Below, piece after piece: positions 9,272-19,982 of a DNA stretch of 64,000 nt; position 1 is the first letter of the stretch, and every line of letters starts with the position of its first letter. Below the pieces are notes generated by a model, which was given only the letters and a program-made list of their open reading frames with translations, searched no databases and was not told where the DNA came from. The stretch is from NCBI RefSeq assembly GCF_946892675.1, contig NZ_CAMPOV010000001.1, forward strand, positions 470,033 to 534,032. The letters are read 5' to 3'. This DNA is from Arthrobacter sp. Marseille-P9274. Lineage in GTDB: Bacteria; Actinomycetota; Actinomycetes; Actinomycetales; Micrococcaceae. Both the position numbers and the translations under genes were made by a program.

Positions 9272-10435
9272 TCAGCCCTGGGCCGCACGGAATCCCTCGG
9301 CGATGTACTCGACCAGCGCCTCGCGCTCCTCCAGCGGCAGGAACGCGGACTCCGCGGCGTTGAGCGTCAGCTGGAGGAGGTCGTCGAGGTCGTAGTCGAA
9401 CGTCTCCACGAGCAGCTCGTACTCGTCCGACAGGCTCACGCCGCTCATCAGCCGGTTGTCCGGATTGATGGTGACCTTGAAGCCGGTCTGGTACAGCAGA
9501 TCGAACGGATGGCTCTCGATTCCCTCGCCGAACACCGAGATGGCGCCGGTCTGCAGGTTCGACGACGGGCTGCACTCGAGCGGGATGCCCCGGTCGCGGA
9601 CCCACGCCGCCACGCGTCCGAGGGTGACCAGGCCGACCTCGGCCTCGTCCTCGGGACCGTTGTCGCCGGAGAAGTCGATCTGGATGTCCTCGGCGATCCG
9701 GACGCCGTGGCCGAGGCGCAGCGCGCGGCCGCTGACCAGCGCGTCGACGATGCTGTCCAGCCCGGCGGCTTCGCCGGCGTGGACGGTGACCGGGAACTGG
9801 TTCTCGGCCAGGTAGGTGAAGGCGTCCTTGAAGCGGTAGGGCGGGAAGCCGTCCTCGGCCCCGGCGATGTCGAAGCCCACCGCGCCCTTGTCGCGGTGCC
9901 GGACCGCCAGCTCGGCGATTTCCTGGCCGCGGTCCGCGTGGCGCATGGCGGTGATCAGCTGGCCCACCTGGATCGGCCGGCCGGTCGCTTCCACGGCCGC
10001 AACGCCGGCTTCCAGCCCGGACTGCACGGCCTCGACGGCCTCGTCCAGCGTGAGCCCCTTGGCCAGGTGCTGCTCCGGCGCCCAGCGCACCTCGCCGTAC
10101 ACCACGCCGTCGTCCGCGAGGTCCTCCACGAACTCCTTGGCGACCCGGAACAGGCCCTCCTTCGTCTGCATGACGGCCACGGTGTGGTCGAACGTCTCGA
10201 GGTAGCGCTCCAGCGACCCCGAATCAGCCGACTCGAGGAACCACTCGCCCAGCGCCACCGGGTCCGTCGACGGCAGTTGGTGCCCGGCTTCGGCGGCCAG
10301 TTCGATGATGGTGGCCGGCCGCAGCCCGCCGTCCAGGTGGTCGTGCAGCGAGACCTTGGGCAGGCTGCGGATGTCGATATCGACGTCGGAGGCAGGTTCG
10401 GCAGAGAAGTTAGGCTCAGTCACAGGCACCACCAT
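9272..10435 (-). CDS. add: Adenosine deaminase
   Basis: This 387-residue Zn-dependent enzyme deaminates adenosine and deoxyadenosine to inosine. Metal and catalytic motifs appear in order: SLHDHLDGG (first His pair) near residue 28, VTVHAGEAAG near 218 (His plus catalytic Glu region), LRLGHGVRI near 245, CSPSSNLQTG near 293, and INPDNRLMSG near 325 carrying the Asp. Length is slightly above the usual 340-350 because of an acidic N-terminal extension. It lies on the same strand as the deoA-cdd-nucleoside ABC genes, separated by the DedA gene, so it belongs functionally to the salvage block. Confidence 0.95.
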   Translation of the reverse strand: MVVPVTEPNFSAEPASDVDIDIRSLPKVSLHDHLDGGLRPATIIELAAEAGHQLPSTDPVALGEWFLESADSGSLERYLETFDHTVAVMQTKEGLFRVAKEFVEDLADDGVVYGEVRWAPEQHLAKGLTLDEAVEAVQSGLEAGVAAVEATGRPIQVGQLITAMRHADRGQEIAELAVRHRDKGAVGFDIAGAEDGFPPYRFKDAFTYLAENQFPVTVHAGEAAGLDSIVDALVSGRALRLGHGVRIAEDIQIDFSGDNGPEDEAEVGLVTLGRVAAWVRDRGIPLECSPSSNLQTGAISVFGEGIESHPFDLLYQTGFKVTINPDNRLMSGVSLSDEYELLVETFDYDLDDLLQLTLNAAESAFLPLEEREALVEYIAEGFRAAQG

Positions 10436-10476
10436 ACGCGACGGCCCCGGCCCGGGAACCTCCCTGCGGCAAGCGG

Positions 10477-11184
10477 CTACGCCGCGGAGGCATCCTCGCG
10501 GGTGTCCCCGGGCAGGTCGCTCGCCTGGCCGCCGCGTTCCGCCGCGGCGGCTTCGGCCGCCCGCCGGGCCTTGCGGGCACGATGGCGGTAGGCCAGTTTC
10601 AGTCCATGGTCCACCAGCAAGCCAAGCAGCAAGGCGAGCACGATGGCGATGCCGGCGGCGACGAGGCTGTGGTCATGGAACCACTGGCCGGCCAGCGCGC
10701 CGATGGCGACCGAATAGGCGGACCAGGAGATGCCGGCGATGACGCTGAAGAAGACGAATTTGCGCTGGTCGAACCCGGTGGCTCCCGCCGTCATGTTGAC
10801 GGCGACGCGGCCGACCGGGATGTAGCGGGCGCTGAGGATCAGCAGCGCGCCGCGGCGGTCCAGCTCCTTGCGGGCCCAGGCGAAGGCCGACATCACGCGC
10901 GGCCGATGCATCCAGCGGAAGCCCCGGGTGCCGACCTTGCGGCCGATCAGGAAGGCGACGTTGTCTCCCGCAATGGCACCCGCGGCGGCCACCAATGCGA
11001 CGAGCCAGAGGATCGGGGCGCCGGAGGACACCGCCAGCGCCGCGAGGGCGACAACCACGGATTCGCTCGGGATCGGGGGAAAGAAGCCGTCGACGAAGCA
11101 GCAGACGAGGAGCACCGGATAGACCCACCACTGGGCCGCCGCATCGATGATGAAGACGTTGAGCGCGTCCATAAAAGCCTGCAC
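10477..11184 (-). CDS. DedA family (SNARE-associated) membrane protein
   Basis: This 235-residue integral membrane protein has several hydrophobic segments. The DedA core is visible as FVDGFFPPIPSESVVVALAAL near residue 30, followed by GDNVAFLIGRKVG, RRGALLILSARYIPVGR and AGATGFDQRKFVFFSVIAGISWS. DedA proteins are implicated in lipid flipping (undecaprenyl phosphate or phosphatidylethanolamine) and membrane homeostasis. The C-terminal tail is rich in Arg, Ala and Glu and is cytoplasmic. It sits between deoA and add without an obvious functional link to nucleoside salvage. Confidence 0.9.
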   Translation of the reverse strand: MQAFMDALNVFIIDAAAQWWVYPVLLVCCFVDGFFPPIPSESVVVALAALAVSSGAPILWLVALVAAAGAIAGDNVAFLIGRKVGTRGFRWMHRPRVMSAFAWARKELDRRGALLILSARYIPVGRVAVNMTAGATGFDQRKFVFFSVIAGISWSAYSVAIGALAGQWFHDHSLVAAGIAIVLALLLGLLVDHGLKLAYRHRARKARRAAEAAAAERGGQASDLPGDTREDASAA

Positions 11185-11276
11185 GAGAAAGTCCTATCCG
11201 CTGGTCGGTAATACCAACGGTTTCACATCTGAATTAGTGCCGCCATCGGGTGTCGCCCTGATCCGGACCTGAGGTT

Positions 11277-12563
11277 TCAGGAGATCCGGTCGATGATCAG
11301 CTGCTGGGCCGGCCGGTCCCCCTCGGGAGCGATCAGGACGGCTTCCGCCAGGGCCTCGCGGGCGCGGTCGAACTTTTCCGGGGTGTCGGTCAGCAGGGTC
11401 ATGAGCGGCTCGCCGGCGCGGACGACGGCGCCCGGCTTGGCGTGCAGGCGGACTCCTGCGCCCGCCTGGACCGGGTGCTCCTTGCGGGCCCGGCCGGCTC
11501 CCAGCCGCCAGGCGGCGACGCCAACGGAGAGGGCGTCCAGTTCCAGCAGCACCCCGTCCGCCGGGGCATAAACGACGTCGGAGTGCTTCGCCTCGGGCAG
11601 CTTGGCCTTCGGGTCTCCGCCCTGCGCGGCGATCATAGCATTCCAGGCATCCATGGCGCGCCCGTCCTTCAGCGCGGCGGCCGGATCCGCGTCGGAAACC
11701 CCGGCGGCCTGGAGCATCTCCTCGGCGAGCCGTACGGTCAGCTCCACGACGTCCTCGGGCCCGCCGCCGGCCAGCACTTCCACGGCTTCCTCGACTTCGA
11801 TCGCGTTGCCGGCGGTCAGGCCGAGCGGGGTGGCCATGTTGGTCAGGAGGGCGACGGTAGTGACCCCGGCGTCCTGGCCCAGCGCGACCATGGTCTCGGC
11901 CAGCTCGCGGGCGCTGTCCTCGTCCTTCATGAAAGCACCGGAGCCGACCTTGACGTCCAGCACGAGCGCCCCGGTGCCCTCGGCGATCTTCTTGCTCATG
12001 ATCGACGAGGCGATCAGCGGGATTGCTTCCACGGTGCCGGTGACGTCGCGCAGCGCGTAGAGCTTCTTGTCCGCCGGAGCGAGCCCGGCCCCGGCGGCGC
12101 AGATGACCGCCCCGACGTCCGCCAGCTGGGCCATCAGCTCATCGTTGGTCAGGTCGGCGCGCCAGCCGGGGATGGACTCCAGCTTGTCCAGCGTGCCGCC
12201 GGTGTGTCCGAGTCCGCGGCCGGAGAGCTGCGGGACGGCGACGCCGAAAACCGCGACGAGCGGGGCCAGCGGCAGCGTGATCTTGTCCCCCACCCCGCCG
12301 GTGGAATGCTTGTCCGCCGTCGCCTTGCCGAGCGAGGAGAAGTCCATCCGCTCCCCGGAGGCGATCATCGCCGTCGTCCACCGCGAGATCTCCGCCCGGT
12401 CCATCCCGTTGAGCAGGATGGCCATGTTCAGCGCGGACATCTGCTCGTCCGCGATGACGCCGCGCGTGTAGGCGTCGATGGTCCAGTCGATCTGCTCCGC
12501 GGTGAGCGTGCCCTTGTCCCGCTTGATCCGGATGATGTCGACGGCGTCGAAGTTCTCGGTCAT
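11277..12563 (-). CDS. deoA: Thymidine phosphorylase
   Basis: This 428-residue enzyme converts thymidine (and deoxyuridine) plus phosphate to base and deoxyribose-1-phosphate. The phosphate-binding KHSTGGVGDKITLPLAP is near residue 84. The pyrimidine phosphorylase signature SGRGLGHTGGTLDKLES is near 114. The C-terminal barrel-sandwich-like PYNP domain (LHAKPGAVVRAGEPLMTL) is near 370. It starts 16 bases after the cdd stop and follows it in the operon. Deoxyribose-phosphate-processing genes are not in the window. Confidence 0.95.
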   Translation of the reverse strand: MTENFDAVDIIRIKRDKGTLTAEQIDWTIDAYTRGVIADEQMSALNMAILLNGMDRAEISRWTTAMIASGERMDFSSLGKATADKHSTGGVGDKITLPLAPLVAVFGVAVPQLSGRGLGHTGGTLDKLESIPGWRADLTNDELMAQLADVGAVICAAGAGLAPADKKLYALRDVTGTVEAIPLIASSIMSKKIAEGTGALVLDVKVGSGAFMKDEDSARELAETMVALGQDAGVTTVALLTNMATPLGLTAGNAIEVEEAVEVLAGGGPEDVVELTVRLAEEMLQAAGVSDADPAAALKDGRAMDAWNAMIAAQGGDPKAKLPEAKHSDVVYAPADGVLLELDALSVGVAAWRLGAGRARKEHPVQAGAGVRLHAKPGAVVRAGEPLMTLLTDTPEKFDRAREALAEAVLIAPEGDRPAQQLIIDRIS

Positions 12564-12579
12564 TGGCTCTGGCTCCTTC

Positions 12580-12999
12580 TCAGGTGAGGTTCTCTGGTCC
12601 GAACGCGTCCGGCAGCACTTCGTCCATGGTCCGCACGCCGGACACGGTCAGCAGCACCATGCCGGGGGCGCGGAATTCGTACAGCAGCTGGCGGCAGCGG
12701 CCGCACGGCATCAGCACGTTGCCTTCGCCGTCGACGCAGCTGAAGGCCGCCAGCCGGCCGCCGCCGGTCATGTGCAGCTGGCTGACCAGCGAGCACTCCG
12801 CGCACAGTGTGAGGCCGTAGGAGGCGTTTTCGATGTTGCAGCCGGAGACGATGCGGCCGTCCTCGGTCAGCGCGGCAGCCCCGACCGGGTACTTCGAGTA
12901 GGGCACGTAGGCCCGGGCCATGGCCGCCCGCGCCGCGTGCAGCAACGCGTCCCAGTCGACGTCCGGCCCTGTGTTGCGGCCGGTATTGACGGTGTCCAT
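12580..12999 (-). CDS. cdd: Cytidine deaminase
   Basis: This 139-residue Zn enzyme deaminates cytidine and deoxycytidine to uridine forms. It has the substrate loop GCNIENASYGLTLCAECSLV with the Zn-binding Cys and catalytic Glu (CAE), and the second Zn pair in MPCGRCRQLLYEF. The length is typical of the homotetrameric type. The gene lies 13 bases after the downstream-most permease gene and directly before deoA, giving the path uptake, deamination, phosphorolysis. Confidence 0.95.
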   Translation of the reverse strand: MDTVNTGRNTGPDVDWDALLHAARAAMARAYVPYSKYPVGAAALTEDGRIVSGCNIENASYGLTLCAECSLVSQLHMTGGGRLAAFSCVDGEGNVLMPCGRCRQLLYEFRAPGMVLLTVSGVRTMDEVLPDAFGPENLT

Positions 13000-13012
13000 A
13001 CAGCTCCCTCTG

Positions 13013-14295
13013 TCAGCCCTTGATGTACGGGATGCCGCTCGCGGCCGGCGCCCGGGATCTGCCCACCAGCCCGGCTACGGCAAAGATTGTCACCACGTAC
13101 GGCAGCATCGCCAGGAACTCGTTCGGCACCGGGGTGCCCAGGAAGCTGAGCACGTACTGCAGGTTGGTGGCGAAGCCGAACAGCAGCGCCGCGAAGAACG
13201 CGCCGATCGGATTCCAGCGGCCGAAGATCAGCGCGGCCAGGGCGATGTACCCCTGGCCCGCGGTCATGTCCCGGCCGAAGCCCGAGACGGAGACCAGGGT
13301 GAAGAAGGATCCGCCGATGCCCGCCACCACACCGGCCAGCAGCACGTTGGTGAAGCGCATCCGGTTGACCTGGACCCCAAGTGTGTCCGCAGCCTTGGGA
13401 TGCTCCCCCACGGCGCGGGTGCGCAGGCCCCACTTGGTGTAGAACAGCCCCACGTAGATCACTGCCACGGCTACGTACATCAGGTAGCCGACGATGGTCT
13501 GGCGGAACAGGATCGGGCCGATGACCGGGATCTCGGACAGGAACGGGATCGGCAGCACCGGCAGCCGCGGCGGCGAATTCCAGGTCTCCGCATCGGCACT
13601 GAGCACCGTGGAGAACAGGAAGCCGGTCAAGCCCGAGACCAGCACGTTCAGGACCACGCCGACGATCACCTGGTTGACGATGTAGTTGATGCTGAACACC
13701 GCCAGCACCAGCGAGACCAGCACCCCGGCCACGGCGGCCGCCAGCAGGCCAACCACGGCGCTGCCGGAGAGCGAGCCGGCCACGGCCGCCGCGAACGCGC
13801 CGAACAGCAGCTGGCCTTCGATCGCGATGTTCACCACCCCGGAGCGTTCGCACAGCACGCCGGAGAGCGAACCGAAAATCAGCGGCACCGCCAGCGTGAC
13901 GGAACCGGCCAGCAAGCCGTACAGGGCCACGTTCGGTGTAGTGGCGCTGCCGACCACCCAGGTCAGGAAGCCCACCACGAAGAGCACCGCAAAGACCGCC
14001 ACCAGCCAGCCGGGTACCCGCCGGCCGGCCCGGACTTCGAGGATGGAAAGCACCGCGGCGGCAAGCATCAGCAGGGCGCAGATCCAGCCCGTCACCGGCG
14101 CGGACAGCACCAGGTCAGGCAGCACCACGGCGTCCGAGGGGTCGGACAGCCGGAAGGTCACCGAGTTGGCAGGGGCGCCCAGGGCGAAGACCACTAGGGC
14201 GACGATGGCCAGCACGGACAGAATGATGGGCGTCTTCCAGTTGCGCACGGTGCTTCTGGTAGCGGCCTGGTCCGAAACGGTTGCTGTCGTCGTGC

Positions 14296-14299
<4 letters not shown>
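13013..14299 (-). CDS. Nucleoside-type ABC transporter permease 2
   Basis: This 428-residue polytopic permease belongs to the BPD_transp_2 (RbsC/BmpA-associated) family. The ATG at 14299 overlaps the previous permease stop by four bases. The frame is open further upstream, but that would cover the neighbouring gene. Family motifs are GVLCERSGVVNIAIEGQLL, then VVGVVLNVLVSGLTGFL and GLRTRAVGEHPKAADTLGVQ near the middle, and FVPTKGQGYIALAAL-like GQGYIALAALIFGRWNP later. A hydrophilic N-terminal stretch precedes roughly ten membrane segments. With the other permease it forms the channel of the nucleoside importer. Confidence 0.92.
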
Positions 14300-15677
<1,378 letters not shown>

Positions 15678-15681
<4 letters not shown>

Positions 15682-17237
15682 TTGTCTCCTCCCGCACTAT
15701 CCGTCCCTGCCGAATCGGCCCGGGCCGCTTCGGCGTCCTCCGCCGACATGCCGGCCATCATCAGGCCCAGCGTGTCCCGCGAGGTGTTCCCGGGCACGAT
15801 GCCCATCAGCCGGCCCCGGTAGAGGACCGCGATGCGGTCCGCCAGGTCCAGCACTTCGTCCAGTTCGGTAGAGACGATCATCACCGGCGTGCCGCCGTCC
15901 CGCTCGGCCACGATCCGCCGGTGCAGGAACTCGATGGAACCGACGTCCACCCCGCGCGTGGGCTGAGAGGCAATGAACAGCTTCAGCGGCCGGGACAGTT
16001 CGCGGGCCATGACGACCTTCTGCTGGTTGCCGCCGGACAGGGTGCCGGCCGCAGCGGCCGCGGACTGCGTGCGCACATCGAATTCGGCAATGCGCTGCGC
16101 GGCGTTCTCCGCCACCCGGGCCGGATTCATGGCCAGGCCCCTGGCGAAGGGAGCCTGGTCGTAGCGGTTCAGGATCATGTTCTCGGCTACCGAGAACGCG
16201 CCCACCAGGCCCTCGACGCTGCGGTCCTCGGGCACGAAGCCCACCCCGGCGTTGATGATGTCCTTGACCTTCCGGCCCACCAGTTCCTCGCCGTCGAGCG
16301 TGATGGAGCCGGCCACGTGCTCCTTCAGCCCGAGGATGGCTTCGGTCAGTTCGGTCTGGCCGTTGCCTTGGACACCGGCGACGGCGAGGATCTCGCCTCG
16401 GGCGATCTGCAGCGTGACGCCGTCCACCGCACGTTGGCCGTTGGCGGCGGTGACGGTCAGGTTATCGATCCGGAAGGTGACCTCGCCGGGCTGTGCCGGG
16501 GCCTTCTGAAGGGCCAGGCTTACCGAGCGCCCCACCATCAGGGAGGCCAGCTCGGTCGCCGGCGCGTCCGGATCAGCATCGCCGACGACCTTGCCGCGGC
16601 GGATCACGGTGATGATGTCGGACACGGCCTTCACCTCGCGCAGCTTATGCGAGATGAACACAATGGCCTTGCCGTCCGCCTTCAGCTGGCCCATGATGGC
16701 CAGCAGTTCGTCCGTCTCCTTCGGCGTCAGCACCGCCGTCGGCTCGTCCAGGATCAGCACCTCGGCGTCCCGGACCAGCGCCTTGATGATCTCGGCCCGC
16801 TGCTGGACGCCGACCGGCAGGTCCTCGACCAGCGCGTCCGGATCCACATCGAACCCATACTCGTCCGAGATCCTGCGGATCTTCGCCCGGGTTTCGTCCA
16901 GATTAAGCAGGCCGCCGGCCTTGGTCGCCTCGTTGCCCAAGGCGATATTCTCCGCGACGGTAAAAACCGGAACCAGCATGAAGTGCTGGTGCACCATCCC
17001 GATCCCGGCCGCCATCGCGTCCCCGGGACCGCCGAAGGAAACCGGCGTGCCGTCGACGAGGATCTGGCCCTCCGTCGGCTGGTACAGGCCGTAGAGCACA
17101 TTCATTAGCGTGGATTTGCCGGCCCCGTTCTCGCCCAGCAGGGTGTGGACCTTGCCGGGCTCGACCACGAGGTCGATGTGGTCGTTGGCGACCAAAGTAC
17201 CGAATTTCTTGGTGATTCCCTTAAGTTCGAGCTTCAC
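15678..17237 (-). CDS. ABC transporter double ATP-binding protein for nucleosides
   Basis: This 519-residue tandem ATPase of the RbsA/MglA/YufO type powers the importer. The first domain has Walker A GENGAGKSTLMNVLYG near residue 36, a signature replaced by LPVGVQQRAEIIKAL, and Walker B VLILDEPTAVL. The second has a degenerate Walker A (GVQGNGQTELTEAILG) and the proper signature LSGGNQQKVVMAREL. This asymmetry is normal in the family, where one site is catalytically weak. It follows the BMP lipoprotein gene after a 182-base gap holding two hairpins. Confidence 0.95.
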
Positions 17238-17268
17238 AACTCCAACCCACCTATCCTGAACATGTCAC

Positions 17269-17307
17269 GGCCGCCGGGGCCGGGTGCTGACCGGCCCCGG
17301 GCGGCGG
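17269..17307. other. GC-rich hairpin between the BMP lipoprotein and ATPase genes
   Basis: Arms GGCCGCCGGGGCCGG (17269-17283) and CCGGCCCCGGGCGGC (from 17291) can pair with one bulge around a seven-base loop. Together with the hairpin at 17353-17401 it occupies the gap after the lipoprotein gene. It is probably an attenuating or mRNA-stabilising structure that keeps the binding protein in excess over the membrane subunits. Confidence 0.45.
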
Positions 17308-17352
17308 TCCGATCCGGATCTGGCTACAGCCTAACCCGGTGCCTGGACAGAA

Positions 17353-17401
17353 CGAACCGCCGCCCCCGGCGCGGCATGACCGCGTTGGAGGCGGCGGTTC
17401 G
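17353..17401 (-). terminator. Hairpin just after the BMP lipoprotein gene
   Basis: Perfect 12-base arms CGAACCGCCGCC (17353-17364) and GGCGGCGGTTCG (17390-17401) start 19 bases past the lipoprotein stop. There is no clear T tract, so partial termination or 3' end protection is more likely than a full stop. Confidence 0.45.
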
Positions 17402-17419
17402 GTCCTGGTCCGGGCCTGC

Positions 17420-18535
17420 CTACTTGGGGCTGGCCGCGGACTCGACCTTGATCTTGCCGGCGATAATGTCCGCCTTGATCGTGTCCAGCTCGCTCTTCAG
17501 CTCCGCCGGAACGTTCTTGTCCTGATCGTGGAACGGGGCCAGTGCCACGCCGCCGTTGTCCAGGGTCCCGACGTACGGGGTGTTGTCGAAATTGCCTTCC
17601 AGGTCCGTCTTGACCACGTCCTCGACCGCCTGGCCCATCAGCTTCATCACGGAAGTCAGGATGTATTCTTCGGCCTTACCGGCAGTCTCGTAACCGTCCG
17701 AGTCCACCCAGACGACCTTGGCGTCCTTCTTGCCGCCGGCGTTGGCCTCCGTCACGGCGTCAAGGGTGCCCAGGCCCACGGGGCCGGCCACCGGCATGAT
17801 CACGTCGGCACCTTCGTTGATGAAGTTCTGGGTGTTGGTCTTGCCCTTGCCCTGGTCTTCGAAGTTGCCCACGAAGGTACCGTTCTGCGCGGCCTTGTCC
17901 CAGCCGAGCAGCTCGACCTTCTTGTTCTTCTGTTCGTTGTAGTACTTCACGCCGTCGGCAAAACCGTCCATGAAAATCGTGACGGTGGGGATCTCGGCGC
18001 CGCCGTAGGTGGCGACCTTGCCGGTCTTGCTGGTGCCGGCAGCCAGGTAGCCGGCCAGGAACGCCGCCTGCGCGGTGTCGTAGACAATCGGCTTGACGTT
18101 GTCGGTGAACTCGGGGTCCGAATAGTCCACGATGGCGAAGTGGCTGTCCGGATTGTCCTTGGCCGCGTCCTTCGTGGCATCGCCCAGCAGGAAGCCCACG
18201 GTCAGGGTCAGGTCGCAGCCGGCCTGGATCATGCTGTCCAGGTTCGGCACGAAGTCGGTTTCGGCCTTGGATTCGGCTTCCTTGGTTTCGATACCCAGAT
18301 CCTGCTTGGCATTCATCAGGCCCTCATGGCTGGACTGGTTGAACGAGCGGTCGTCGAAACCGCCCTGGTCCGAGACAATGCAGCCCAGGTAGTCCGAGGC
18401 ACCGGCTGCAGCCGACCCGCTGGGCGCATTCTCGGCCGGCGGCGCGCCGCAGCCGGCAAGGACGAGTGCGGCAGACGCGAGCACCGCGGCGGAGAGGCCG
18501 GTGCCACGCTTGGTCATGCGCAGTGATTTCTTCAA
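17420..18535 (-). CDS. BMP family nucleoside-binding lipoprotein
   Basis: This 371-residue extracytoplasmic binding protein has an Arg/Lys start, a hydrophobic core and lipobox LAGC at about residues 26-29, followed by a Pro/Ala/Ser linker. The mature domain shows the BMP/PnrA pattern: GCIVSDQGGFDDRSFNQSS, then FAIVDYSDPEF, AAFLAGYLAAGTS, GGAEIPTVTIFMDGFADGV, and DVIMPVAGPVGLGT. BMP proteins bind purine or pyrimidine nucleosides. The downstream cdd and deoA genes support a pyrimidine-inclusive range here. CCTCCAGG-complement (GGAGG) lies a few bases before the ATG. Confidence 0.94.
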   Translation of the reverse strand: MKKSLRMTKRGTGLSAAVLASAALVLAGCGAPPAENAPSGSAAAGASDYLGCIVSDQGGFDDRSFNQSSHEGLMNAKQDLGIETKEAESKAETDFVPNLDSMIQAGCDLTLTVGFLLGDATKDAAKDNPDSHFAIVDYSDPEFTDNVKPIVYDTAQAAFLAGYLAAGTSKTGKVATYGGAEIPTVTIFMDGFADGVKYYNEQKNKKVELLGWDKAAQNGTFVGNFEDQGKGKTNTQNFINEGADVIMPVAGPVGLGTLDAVTEANAGGKKDAKVVWVDSDGYETAGKAEEYILTSVMKLMGQAVEDVVKTDLEGNFDNTPYVGTLDNGGVALAPFHDQDKNVPAELKSELDTIKADIIAGKIKVESAASPK

Positions 18536-18595
18536 TGTTCCTCCAGGAAAGATGCGATGCTCCGTGCCCGTGGTCCGCGGGCGGCGGCTACAGCC

Positions 18596-18624
18596 ACCCT
18601 AGTGGGCGGGGCGGGCGAGTGTAA
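18596..18624 (-). promoter_or_regulatory. Candidate promoter of the nucleoside uptake operon
   Basis: On the minus strand TTACAC (18619-18624) and TAGGGT (18596-18601) are 17 bases apart, about 60 bases upstream of the lipoprotein start. Both fit the loose actinobacterial housekeeping consensus. No operator is obvious beside it. Confidence 0.4.
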
Positions 18625-18687
18625 CGAATCCATCCCGATGGCCCGACATTGTTGAAAACTTGTTACTTTTCGGTAGCTGCCGGGCGG

Positions 18688-19893
18688 TCAGAATTGCTTG
18701 CCGTGGCAGGCCAGCACCGCGGCGGCGGCCATCACCCGGACGCCGACGCCGATGGCGTGCTCGTCCGGGGTGTAGTCCCCGCGGTGCAGATCGAACGTCT
18801 CGCCGCCGGGCGTCCTCGTGCCCAGCCGCATCATGGCCCCGGGCACCATCTGCGTCATCCACGCGAAGTCCTCGCCGCCCATGGACTGCGGCGTCAGCGT
18901 CACCGCGCCGCCGCCGAGTTCGAGCCGCGCGGCCGCTTCGATCAGGCCCGTCTCGCGCTCGGTGTTGACCACGGGAGGGACGCCGCGGATGTGTTCGAGC
19001 TTGACCTCGACGCCGAACGGCGCGGCCACCTGCTGGACCACCTCGTCGAGCAGTTCGCCGGCGGCGTGCCAGGCGTCGCCATCCAGGCAGCGCATGGTGC
19101 CGGCCATGAAGCCGTGGGCGGGGATGGCGTTCGGGGCGGCACCGGCGCGGATCTGGCCCCAGACCACGGACACGGCGCTGCGCACGTCGATCCGCCGGCT
19201 GAGGACGCCGGGCACATTGACGGCAATCTCCGCCAGCGCGAACACGAGGTCTTCGGTCAGGTGCGGCCTGGAAGTGTGGCCGCCGCGGCCGGCGAGTTCG
19301 ATCCGGATAGTGTCGGACGCGGAGGTGATGGCGCCGATCCGCGTGCCCACCTGTCCGACGTCGACACGCGGATCACAGTGCAGCGCCAGAATCCGGGGAA
19401 TCTCCTCGAGCACGCCCTGCTCGATCACGGCCAGGGCGCCGCCGGGCATCGTTTCTTCGGCCGGCTGGAAGATGACCCTGACGCGCCCGCCAAGCTGGCC
19501 CTCCTCGTTGAGCTTGCACAGCACCAGCGCCACGCCGAGCATGACGGTGGTGTGGATGTCGTGGCCGCACGCGTGGCTGATGCCCTGGTTCACCGAGGCA
19601 TACTCCAGCCCGGTCTCTTCCATGATGGGCAGCGCGTCGATGTCCGCGCGCAGGCCGATCGCGATCGGCCCCTCGCCGATATCCACGTACAGCCCGGTGC
19701 CCTCCAGCGGCACCGGGTCGAGCCCGGCCGCGCGCAGGCGCTCCAGCAGCTTGGCCGTCGTCTTGAATTCCTTATGCGAGAGCTCCGGGTGCTGGTGCAG
19801 ATCACGCCGGAAGCGCCGCAAACCATCCACGAACGGTGCCGCCCACACGCCGATCCGAGGAATGCTGTCCGAGGTCTCCGTAATTGTCTGCAC
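18688..19893 (-). CDS. M20 family amidohydrolase (IAA-amino acid/hippurate hydrolase-like)
   Basis: This is a metal-dependent amidase or aminoacylase of about 401 residues. Motifs in order are ALRADIDALPIMEETG near residue 68, the His/Asp pair in HACGHDIHTTVMLG, the Glu pair in IFQPAEETMPGGA, LHCDPRVDVG, the dimerisation-domain GRGGHTSRPH, and the final metal residue in SMGGEDFAWM. Family members cleave N-acyl or N-benzoyl amino acids, or auxin conjugates. The frame is open far upstream. The GTG at 19893 (VQTITETSD) is the most plausible start, with TTG at 19899 as an alternative. The substrate is undetermined. Confidence 0.9.
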   Translation of the reverse strand: MQTITETSDSIPRIGVWAAPFVDGLRRFRRDLHQHPELSHKEFKTTAKLLERLRAAGLDPVPLEGTGLYVDIGEGPIAIGLRADIDALPIMEETGLEYASVNQGISHACGHDIHTTVMLGVALVLCKLNEEGQLGGRVRVIFQPAEETMPGGALAVIEQGVLEEIPRILALHCDPRVDVGQVGTRIGAITSASDTIRIELAGRGGHTSRPHLTEDLVFALAEIAVNVPGVLSRRIDVRSAVSVVWGQIRAGAAPNAIPAHGFMAGTMRCLDGDAWHAAGELLDEVVQQVAAPFGVEVKLEHIRGVPPVVNTERETGLIEAAARLELGGGAVTLTPQSMGGEDFAWMTQMVPGAMMRLGTRTPGGETFDLHRGDYTPDEHAIGVGVRVMAAAAVLACHGKQF

Positions 19894-19982
19894 AGACAAA
19901 CTGTACCGAGTGCCGTCGGACCGCGCCCTTCCCCCGCGCGGAAATCCTGCCCGGCGCTTACGGCCCGGCCGCGATGAGGGTC